Origin: an uncultured Ruminococcus sp.
GTDB taxonomy: Bacteria > Bacillota > Clostridia > Oscillospirales > CAG-272
Reading direction: 5' to 3'
DNA: 7,703 bases
Assembly (NCBI GenBank): GCA_902765885.1
Contig: CACXBN010000218.1
Span: forward strand, 1 to 7,703
Position 1 is the stretch's first letter, and every line of letters starts with the position of its first letter. A model generated the notes under the pieces. That model did not search any database. It had not been told where the DNA came from and was given only the letters and a program-made list of their open reading frames with translations. The position numbers were made by a program, and so were the translations under genes. Below are positions 1 through 6,065 of this stretch, one piece after another.

Positions 1-485
1 GAAACTAGTTTGTTTGCCAGTTTGATGGCCATGTCATGTTCAGGATATATGACTTCTGCTCCCAATAGTCTAAGTATATCACCATGTTCCTGACTGGTTG
101 CTTTTGCAATGACCCTTTTAACACCGAGTTTCAACACTGTCATTGTTGCCAAGACACTCGTATCAAGTTTTCCGCCAATTCCTATTATAACGACATCCGC
201 TTCAGCAACGCCTGCTTCTCTGAGATTATCGGAATTCAGTTCATCCATTACAAAGGCATCAGGAGTAAACGCGGATGCAAGCTCTATTTTTCTTCTGTCT
301 TCGTCTATGACTATGACATCTTCTCCTTTTTCAGCCAATGATTCTGCAATGGCAAATCCGAACCTTCCTATACCTATCACAGCGTAAAGACACGCCTCTT
401 TTTTCTTCTCGGTTTTTTTGATAACTGTATCTACTTTTTGAATGTGCTTGGGGCTCATCTTGTTCCTCTTTTTGTTTGGTGCCAT
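1..485 (-). CDS. ktrA: KtrA/TrkA-family K+ uptake regulatory subunit (RCK_N domain), 3' end cut by window edge
   Basis: This is the cytosolic gating subunit of a Ktr/Trk potassium uptake system; in the family, RCK rings bind nucleotides and open or close the membrane subunit. I translated 161 codons from ATG 485 to the left edge without a stop. The Rossmann nucleotide motif GIGRFG is at residues 38-43, followed by strand VIVIDED (57-63) whose acidic D61 is placed to bind the nucleotide ribose. The late RCK_N motif GAEVIYPEHDMA is near residues 142-153. The TrkA_C regulatory domain would lie beyond the edge. ATG 485 is chosen because AGGAG (497-493) sits 7 nt upstream. A second ATG at 458 (residue 10) also follows a GAGG and is possible. 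The gene lies 35 bp after the ktrB stop, fitting co-transcription with its membrane partner. Oddly, a Lys-rich tail of about 30 residues precedes the Rossmann fold, which usually starts close to the N-terminus in this family. Family assignment is secure; KtrA versus TrkA naming is inferred from the partner. Confidence 0.9.
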   Translation of the reverse strand, partial: MAPNKKRNKMSPKHIQKVDTVIKKTEKKKEACLYAVIGIGRFGFAIAESLAEKGEDVIVIDEDRRKIELASAFTPDAFVMDELNSDNLREAGVAEADVVIIGIGGKLDTSVLATMTVLKLGVKRVIAKATSQEHGDILRLLGAEVIYPEHDMAIKLANKLV

Positions 486-492
486 AATTTGA

Positions 493-497
493 CTCCT
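493..497 (-). promoter_or_regulatory. Ribosome binding site of ktrA
   Basis: The minus strand reads AAAGGAGTC here, with AGGAG ending 7 nt before ATG 485. It is a strong Shine-Dalgarno match in the 35-bp gap between ktrB and ktrA, and it favours ATG 485 over the internal ATG at 458. Confidence 0.75.
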
Positions 498-520
498 TTG
501 CCTCAAAATATAGTTATTGC

Positions 521-1828
521 TTATCCTATCGGAAAGCTTTCTTCCGGTCTTGAAACTCCGCTCTTTTTCTCTTTTGCAAACATTGTTGCTATCGTGAGCG
601 GTCCGAGCCTGCCTATGTACATTGTTATAATAATGAGAATCTTTGAAGCATTTGTGAGAGACGGTGTTATTCCCGTTGAGAGACCGACTGTTCCAAAGGC
701 GGAAAAGCACTCAAAAATCGCATCTCTCATTGAAACTCCTGTCTCAAACATACACATGAGAACAGACGTCATAATTGCCCACAGCAGTCCAAATGAGACT
801 ATAATGAAGGATTTGTATAAGATATTGTCAGGAATCTTTTTGCCAAATGACCTTGCTTCCTTGCCAGATGATGTAGCCATCAGAGATTTTATAAGCGCAT
901 ATATGGTAGTTGTCTTAATTCCGCCTCCGGTTGATCCGGGTGATGCTCCTATAAACATCAATGCGCACATAACAAGAAGCCCGGCATTTGAAAATCCAGA
1001 CAGAGGATATGTCGCAAATCCCGCTGTTCTTGCGGTGGTACTGGCAAAAAACGCTCCGAGCCACGATATGTTTTCTCTCTCTGTAAGCTTAATGATGAGC
1101 GTTCCGGCTATAAGAAGAATTCCAGTCATCATCAATACGATTTTTGTATGTAGCGAAAACTTCTCTTTTTTTCTGTGAGTAATCAATTCTCTTATAACGA
1201 AGAATCCCAATCCCCCGAAAATAATCATCAACGCCGTTACAATGTTAAAGTAAATGTCACTTGTGTAATCGCCGATGCTGTTTCCGTGTCCGATTATATC
1301 AAATCCTGCATTGTTGAATGAAGATATTGAATGGAAAGCAGACATCCATATTGCTTTTCCTGTAGGGTACTCTTTTTTGAAAGAAAAGAAAAATGCTATC
1401 GCACCCGCAATTTCAAAAGAAAAATCCATGATTATCACTGAACGTATCAATGGTGCTATACCGTTCCAGGTCTGGTAGTTTAGTGCCTCCTTGACTATGC
1501 TGGAGTTTCTTCTTCTGATTTTTCCTCCCAGAAGGACGAAAACTCCAACCCCGAGAGAGGTTATTCCAAGGCCTCCGATTTGAATCAGGATCAGTGCCAC
1601 AACCTGGCCAAAAGTGGAGAAAGCGACTCCCAATTCTACGGTTGACAGCCCCGTGACACAGACACAGCTGACTGAAGTGAACAGTGCATCAAGATATTCA
1701 ACTTTTCCATTCCCGCTGTGGGCTGCCGGCAGTGAAAGAAGCACCGATCCCGTAAGAATGACGAGGATAAATCCCAGCGCTATAACCCTTGCCGGAGTGA
1801 TAATGGTCTTTTTGCTAGATGGAGTCAT
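521..1828 (-). CDS. ktrB: KtrB/TrkH-family potassium uptake membrane subunit
   Basis: Integral membrane K+ translocating subunit of the superfamily of K+ transporters. The 435-residue product matches KtrB length (about 445) better than TrkH (about 480). Four pore-loop filter sequences are visible in order: TGLST (59-63), NNAGF (172-176), RTAGF (267-271) and GTVGLSTG (379-386). The conserved gating loop in the third repeat, GASPGSTGGGIKTTT, is at 294-308, and the family motif MYIGRLGPLT is at 403-412. The protein is hydrophobic throughout, as expected for four M1-P-M2 repeats. The start is set at ATG 1828 because GAGGAG (1840-1835) lies 6 nt upstream. The frame stays open to a TTG at 1855, which would add nine charged residues that contain this ribosome binding site, so I consider that start wrong. 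It begins 41 bp after the lyase stop and is followed by ktrA, the order membrane subunit then regulator. Na+ dependence is known for the family but not visible here. Confidence 0.94.
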   Translation of the reverse strand: MTPSSKKTIITPARVIALGFILVILTGSVLLSLPAAHSGNGKVEYLDALFTSVSCVCVTGLSTVELGVAFSTFGQVVALILIQIGGLGITSLGVGVFVLLGGKIRRRNSSIVKEALNYQTWNGIAPLIRSVIIMDFSFEIAGAIAFFFSFKKEYPTGKAIWMSAFHSISSFNNAGFDIIGHGNSIGDYTSDIYFNIVTALMIIFGGLGFFVIRELITHRKKEKFSLHTKIVLMMTGILLIAGTLIIKLTERENISWLGAFFASTTARTAGFATYPLSGFSNAGLLVMCALMFIGASPGSTGGGIKTTTIYALIKSLMATSSGKEARSFGKKIPDNILYKSFIIVSFGLLWAIMTSVLMCMFETGVSMRDAIFECFSAFGTVGLSTGITPSLTNASKILIIITMYIGRLGPLTIATMFAKEKKSGVSRPEESFPIG

Positions 1829-1834
1829 TTTCGG

Positions 1835-1840
1835 CTCCTC
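1835..1840 (-). promoter_or_regulatory. Ribosome binding site deciding the ktrB start
   Basis: The minus strand reads GAGAGGAG, ending 6 nt before ATG 1828. It lies inside the nine-codon extension that would be created by using the upstream TTG at 1855. The position argues for ATG 1828 as the true initiation codon of ktrB. Confidence 0.8.
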
Positions 1841-1869
1841 TCTTTCTTTAATCAAAGATGATCAGGCAA

Positions 1870-3174
1870 TTATTGTTTTTGTGAAATCATTCTGTCAGCG
1901 GCCGCCATAACTGCAAGCCTTGCGCTTTCGTATGTTAGTCCGCCCTGCATAAATGCCATATAGGGCGGTCTCATCGGACCATCTGCCGAAAGTTCAATCG
2001 ATGCTCCACCCACAAAAGCTCCTGCGGCCATTATAACCGGATCATCATATCCCGGCATATCCCAGGCCTCAGGAACGACATGAGCGTCAATCGGTGACGC
2101 AGACTGTATCCCCCTGCAGAACCTTTCAAGCCCCTCCGGACTTGCACATGTCACGGTTTGTACTATATCAGATCTTCTTTCGCTCCATCCGGGTGACACT
2201 TCATATCCGAGCTGTTCAAAAATATATGCTGCAAGATGTGCGGTTTTCATTGCCTGTGCAACTGTGTGCGGTGCATAAAATAGTCCTTTGATCATATTTC
2301 TGTTCTGGCCCAAAGACGCCCCTACGTCGAGGCCTACTCCGGGACATGACAGTCTGTTGCCGCATAACCTTACCGGCTCCTCTCGACCTACTATATATCC
2401 TCCGATGTCTGCCATTCCCCCGCCGGGATTCTTAATGAGTGAACCCATGACAAGGTCAGCTCCTCTGCTCTCCCTGACTCCGGGCAATGAAACTGTCGGC
2501 TCGTATTCCTCCGTGAATTCGCCATAGCAGTTATCAACCATGAAAAGGGGACACCGAATGCCTGCTTCGTCTGCAAATTTCGCTGTATAGTAAGATGCCC
2601 TTGTAATCTCTTCTGTTGTCAGTGTCGGTCTGGCTGCATATCCTTTGGAACGCTGCAGGTACACTATTTTCAGAGAATTCCCGTATTCTCTTATCTTTTC
2701 GGCAAGAGAATCGAGGTCAACAGGATATCCGCTGCTTTTCAATTCTATCTGATCATATCTGATTCCCCAGTCAATAAGCGATCCTTCACCTGCTTTTGCT
2801 TCTCCGATTCCTATTACATCAAGAAGAGTATCGTAAGGTTTGCCGCTTATCGAAAGCATTGCATCACCCGGCCTGAGCACTCCGAAAAGTGCAACTGCAA
2901 TCGTATGAGTTCCAGAAAGCAGAGACGATCTCATGAATCCGGCTTCTGCCCTGAACACAGAAGCTGCAAGTGAGTCGATCACATCCCTTCCCCGGTCTCC
3001 ATATCCATACCCGGTAGATGCTGCAAAAAGGGATTCAGATACAGAATGTTCTCTGAAGCAGTCAAGCACGTGTTCTGTATTGTTTGAGGAAATTCTGTCG
3101 ATATCGTCAAATATATCCCTCAGGCTGTTTTCTGCAGCCCTGCACAGATTTCTCGTATTTTGGGATATTTCCAT
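1870..3174 (-). CDS. PLP-dependent methionine gamma-lyase family protein (PF06838, YnbB / 'aluminium resistance' type)
   Basis: Cytosolic fold-type I PLP enzyme of 434 residues, near the family's usual length of about 410-430. Visible motifs are TGYGYGDRGRD (54-64), SGTH (87-90) followed by GVLRPGD (98-104), SGKPYDTL (110-117), VDNCYGEF (213-220) with D214 placed to contact the PLP pyridine nitrogen, and GSLIKNPGGG (244-253) with K248 as the probable Schiff-base lysine. PF06838 members are related to Cys/Met metabolism enzymes and are annotated as methionine gamma-lyase-like or aluminium resistance proteins. The physiological substrate is poorly established, so sulfur amino-acid elimination is a family-based guess. 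ATG 3174 directly follows the TAA stop of mnmG with no intervening base, and AGGAG within the mnmG 3' end (3188-3184) is 9 nt upstream, which suggests coupled translation. All expected catalytic residues are present, with no frameshift. Family confidence is high and reaction confidence is low. Confidence 0.92.
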   Translation of the reverse strand: MEISQNTRNLCRAAENSLRDIFDDIDRISSNNTEHVLDCFREHSVSESLFAASTGYGYGDRGRDVIDSLAASVFRAEAGFMRSSLLSGTHTIAVALFGVLRPGDAMLSISGKPYDTLLDVIGIGEAKAGEGSLIDWGIRYDQIELKSSGYPVDLDSLAEKIREYGNSLKIVYLQRSKGYAARPTLTTEEITRASYYTAKFADEAGIRCPLFMVDNCYGEFTEEYEPTVSLPGVRESRGADLVMGSLIKNPGGGMADIGGYIVGREEPVRLCGNRLSCPGVGLDVGASLGQNRNMIKGLFYAPHTVAQAMKTAHLAAYIFEQLGYEVSPGWSERRSDIVQTVTCASPEGLERFCRGIQSASPIDAHVVPEAWDMPGYDDPVIMAAGAFVGGASIELSADGPMRPPYMAFMQGGLTYESARLAVMAAADRMISQKQ

Positions 3175-5082
3175 TTATATGTTCTCCTGATTGTTTGTTT
3201 TCTCAGCCTGAAGCCAAATCATCAGTACAGTGATATCTGCGGGGTTGACACCGGATATTCTTGAGGCCTGACCGATGGTGTGCGGCTTTACGATATTGAG
3301 TTTTTGCGCAGCTTCGATTCTGAGGCCCCTGATTTTAGCGTAGTCCACATCTTCCGGCAAAACTGTTGTATCAGCCTTAAGTTGCCTGTTTACCTCCTCA
3401 AGCTGATGCCTTATATATCCTTCGTACTTTATTTCCGTCTGAACGCGTTCCCGGATTCCTCTTGTAAGTTCCGGTCTGTCATGGTCATAAGGCGCAGTTT
3501 CATCATACTCTATCTGAGGTCTGCGGATAAGTACTGCCATCGTAGTTCCGCTTGTAATCTCCGCCGTGTCTTTTTCCTTGAGCAATTTGTTGATTCCCGA
3601 TGACGGCCCTAGATTCAACGAATTCAGTCTATTAATTTCATTTCTGACTGTTTCCGTTCTCTCAAGAGTTTCCCTGTATCGTTCATCAGAAAGCAAGCGT
3701 GCATAATGGCCGTATTCCGACAGCCTTTCCTCGGCATTGTCCTGCCTGATCAGCAGTCTGTATTCACTTCGTCCTGTCATTATTCTGTAAGGCTCATTTG
3801 TTCCCTTGGTCACAAGATCATCTATGAGAGTTCCAAGATATGACGAATGTCTGGGCAGAACTATCTGATCCATATTACGTATATATAATGAAGCATTGAT
3901 ACCGGCAAGGAGTCCCTGTGCAGCAGCTTCTTCATATCCTGAAGTCCCGTTAAACTGTCCGGCACCGTAGAGCCCTCTTACTTTCTTGAATTCGAGTGTT
4001 GCTTTGAGCTCAAGCGGATCAACGCAGTCATATTCGATCGCGTAAGCGTATCTCATTATTTCCGCTTTTTCGAATCCTTTCAGAGAATGAAGCATCTCTT
4101 CCTGCACATCGGTAGGCAGAGATGACGAGAATCCCTGAAGATATATCTCGTCCGTGTTCAGCCCCATCGGTTCGACAAAGAGCTGATGTCTCTCCTTATC
4201 AGCAAATCTGACCACCTTATCTTCTATCGAAGGGCAGTATCTGGGACCTGTTCCGTGAATTTTTCCTGAATAAAGCGGAGATCTTCCGATATTTGCTTTG
4301 ATTATTTCATGGGTTTTTTCATTTGTGTAAGCTATGTAACATGGAATCTGTTCTATGGAGTTCAGTTTTCGCTCATCTGTTCTCGATGAAAAAGGAGTAA
4401 TGTGCTCTTCTCCGTATTGGATATCAAGCACACTGAAATCTATCGATCTTCTGTGAATCCTCGGCGGTGTTCCCGTTTTGAACCGCATTTCCCTAATCCC
4501 AAATGATGCTATGGAATTCTGAAGATACGTTGAAGGAAGAGATCCGTCTGGGCCGGCACTTCTGGACACATCACCTACATGTGTTTTCCCTCCGAGATAT
4601 GTTCCCGTGCATACTATTACTGCCTTGCAGGAAAAATCCCCTGCCGGAGCGGTCCTTACTCCCTTGATTTCATAAAGGCCCTCTTTTACCGGCTCAGCGA
4701 TTATTTCGGTTACTTCAGACTGTATAACCGCGAGCAGTTTTTCTTTTTCAACTGTTTCCTTCATAATCCCGGAATACAGTCTTCTGTCAGCCTGTACTCT
4801 CTTGGACCGAACTGCTGCGCCTTTACTTGTGTTCAGCATCCTCGACTGTATAGTTGCCTTGTCTGCGGCATATCCCATCTCTCCGCCGAGGGCGTCTATT
4901 TCAAAAACAAGATGGCCTTTGCCGGTTCCTCCTATGGAAGGATTGCACGGCATATTTGATATGGAATCCAGAGACAGCGTAAACAGAGCCGTCCTGATTC
5001 CGGTCCTCGCACAAGCAAGCGCAGCCTCGACACCGGCGTGTCCGGCGCCTATCACTGCAACATCAAAACTTTTGTTGTCCAT
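3175..5082 (-). CDS. mnmG: MnmG (GidA), tRNA uridine-5-carboxymethylaminomethyl modification enzyme
   Basis: FAD-dependent cytosolic enzyme which, with the GTPase MnmE, uses methylenetetrahydrofolate and glycine or ammonium to install (carboxymethyl)aminomethyl groups on wobble U34 of tRNAs that read split codon boxes. The 635-residue product is full length (E. coli about 629). Visible features are the dinucleotide motif GAGHAG (12-17), MPCNPSIGG (44-52) with the conserved catalytic-region cysteine C46, KGHLVFEIDALGG (55-67), RYCPSIEDK (281-289) with the second conserved cysteine C283, the FAD-contacting GAGQFNGTSGYEEAAAQG region, RSEYRLLIRQDNA, and the C-terminal tRNA/MnmE-binding block ending in TIGQASRISGVNPADI. 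The start at ATG 5082 has a modest AGGG (5094-5091) 8 nt upstream and sits 19 bp after the AEC carrier stop. mnmG often neighbours mnmE, rsmG (gidB) and parA/parB near oriC; here none is in view and it is flanked by a transporter gene and a PLP enzyme gene. Confidence 0.98.
   Translation of the reverse strand: MDNKSFDVAVIGAGHAGVEAALACARTGIRTALFTLSLDSISNMPCNPSIGGTGKGHLVFEIDALGGEMGYAADKATIQSRMLNTSKGAAVRSKRVQADRRLYSGIMKETVEKEKLLAVIQSEVTEIIAEPVKEGLYEIKGVRTAPAGDFSCKAVIVCTGTYLGGKTHVGDVSRSAGPDGSLPSTYLQNSIASFGIREMRFKTGTPPRIHRRSIDFSVLDIQYGEEHITPFSSRTDERKLNSIEQIPCYIAYTNEKTHEIIKANIGRSPLYSGKIHGTGPRYCPSIEDKVVRFADKERHQLFVEPMGLNTDEIYLQGFSSSLPTDVQEEMLHSLKGFEKAEIMRYAYAIEYDCVDPLELKATLEFKKVRGLYGAGQFNGTSGYEEAAAQGLLAGINASLYIRNMDQIVLPRHSSYLGTLIDDLVTKGTNEPYRIMTGRSEYRLLIRQDNAEERLSEYGHYARLLSDERYRETLERTETVRNEINRLNSLNLGPSSGINKLLKEKDTAEITSGTTMAVLIRRPQIEYDETAPYDHDRPELTRGIRERVQTEIKYEGYIRHQLEEVNRQLKADTTVLPEDVDYAKIRGLRIEAAQKLNIVKPHTIGQASRISGVNPADITVLMIWLQAEKTNNQENI
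3184..3188 (-). promoter_or_regulatory. Ribosome binding site of the PLP lyase, embedded in the mnmG 3' end
   Basis: AGGAG on the minus strand is part of the last mnmG codons (encoding Gln-Glu) and lies 9 nt before ATG 3174. Because the mnmG stop and the lyase start are contiguous, a ribosome finishing mnmG would reach this site directly. Confidence 0.75.
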
Positions 5083-5101
5083 TTATTATACCCTAAATCC
5101 A

Positions 5102-6043
5102 TCATAATGAAGCTACAAACTGGGCGAATGTAGCTACCGGTATTATTGTAGCAATTGAAAGGAGGGTGGATGATCCTACCAGTTCAGAAGCATACCCCGG
5201 CGATATTTTATACATTTCTCCAAACATCGTAACCACAGCGGGACAAGGCATGGCTGCCATGACGCCGCTGAAAATCACCAGATAATCCGGCAATCCGAGT
5301 AATTTCACTATTACTATAGCGGCTAGAGGCATGGCAATGAGCCTCATTGCGCAAACGTAATATACATGCCAGTTTGTAAACATTTTCTTGAAGCTTCTTC
5401 TGGCAAGATTGGCTCCGGTAATCATAATCGAAACAGGCGTTCCTATATCTGCAATCGCGGAAGTGAAAGATGTGATAAACGCCGGATACTTTATGTTAAT
5501 CAGGAAGAGCACAAGTCCTATTGCAATCGGCACAGTGCCGTTATTTATAAAAATCTTTCTCGGAGTGATCTTTATATCTTTTCTGTTCCTTGCAAGTATG
5601 GCAATTCCCCATGTCCACAGAAACAGATGAAAGCTTACCAGATAAAACGCCCCGTAAAAAAGCCCGATTTTGCCAAAAATCGCCTCGAGTATCGGAAAAC
5701 CTATAAATCCTATGTTGGCAAACACCATGGAATACTCGGAGAGCTTTCTTTCATCCATTGGCTTTATCGGCTTTGCGAGAAGAAATGCGATCGCCGCCAT
5801 TCCGGCATGCATGCATATGCCAATCAAAAGTATCAGCAGACCGGTTTTGAAATTGTCTACGGAAAACTCAAGTCCCAGAAAAGAATTGACTATGAGAAAC
5901 GGCTGTACGATTTTAATCACAAAAACCGACAGTTTTTCCGTGACCGATTCACCAAGAACTTTTGTCTTCCCGCCTATGAATCCGGTTGTCATCATCAAGG
6001 CGAATATTCCCACGGTCGATAAAAGCGAAGTTAACTCAATCAT
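5102..6043 (-). CDS. AEC-family (auxin efflux carrier, PF03547) membrane transporter
   Basis: Integral membrane secondary carrier of 313 residues, the normal bacterial size for the family, with about ten hydrophobic segments (roughly 6-24, 38-58, 67-91, 104-124, 128-150, 171-188, 196-214, 227-248, 254-274, 290-311). Family hallmarks are FANIGFIGFPI (108-118) in the first half, TPVSIMITGANLA (202-214), and MAAMPCPAVVTMFGEMY (262-278), where family members often have MPA(A) and an E-x-Y end. It closes with the typical SELVGSSTLLSI segment. Characterised bacterial AEC members carry dicarboxylates such as malate, but the substrate cannot be read from this sequence. ATG 6043 is preceded by GGAG (6052-6049) with 5 nt spacing. 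The gene begins 22 bp after the amidase stop and ends 19 bp before mnmG, so it is in the middle of the operon. Cys267 in the MPCPA motif is a small departure from the usual residues. Confidence 0.92.
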   Translation of the reverse strand: MIELTSLLSTVGIFALMMTTGFIGGKTKVLGESVTEKLSVFVIKIVQPFLIVNSFLGLEFSVDNFKTGLLILLIGICMHAGMAAIAFLLAKPIKPMDERKLSEYSMVFANIGFIGFPILEAIFGKIGLFYGAFYLVSFHLFLWTWGIAILARNRKDIKITPRKIFINNGTVPIAIGLVLFLINIKYPAFITSFTSAIADIGTPVSIMITGANLARRSFKKMFTNWHVYYVCAMRLIAMPLAAIVIVKLLGLPDYLVIFSGVMAAMPCPAVVTMFGEMYKISPGYASELVGSSTLLSIATIIPVATFAQFVASL

Positions 6044-6065
6044 ATAAACTCCGTTAATGCAGATC

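Noticed and set aside
399..419. Homopolymer A runs (7 and 6 on the minus strand) in the ktrA 5' region as a programmed frameshift site
   Set aside because: The AAAAAAG heptamer is not in the tandem-slippage frame, and the reading frame continues intact into the Rossmann domain. The runs simply encode lysines.
438..1178. A 246-codon open frame on the plus strand
   Set aside because: It is fully antisense to ktrB and the ktrA start, encodes no recognisable motif, and ktrB shows all family motifs in the opposite frame. It is a shadow.
1846..1857. Small inverted repeat CTTT-AATC-AAAG in the lyase-ktrB gap as a terminator
   Set aside because: The stem is only 4 bp of A/T-rich pairs and no T-run follows on the minus strand. 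It cannot act as an intrinsic terminator.
5083..5101. TATAAT on the minus strand just before the mnmG ATG as a promoter -10 box
   Set aside because: No acceptable -35 element lies 16-18 bp upstream, and the start of transcription would fall on the start codon. The gap is only 19 bp, so chance is more likely.
5366..6022. A 218-codon open frame on the plus strand
   Set aside because: It is antisense to the AEC transporter, rich in residues atypical of a fold (many Lys, Arg, Tyr, Cys), without homology I recognise. The minus-strand gene explains the region.
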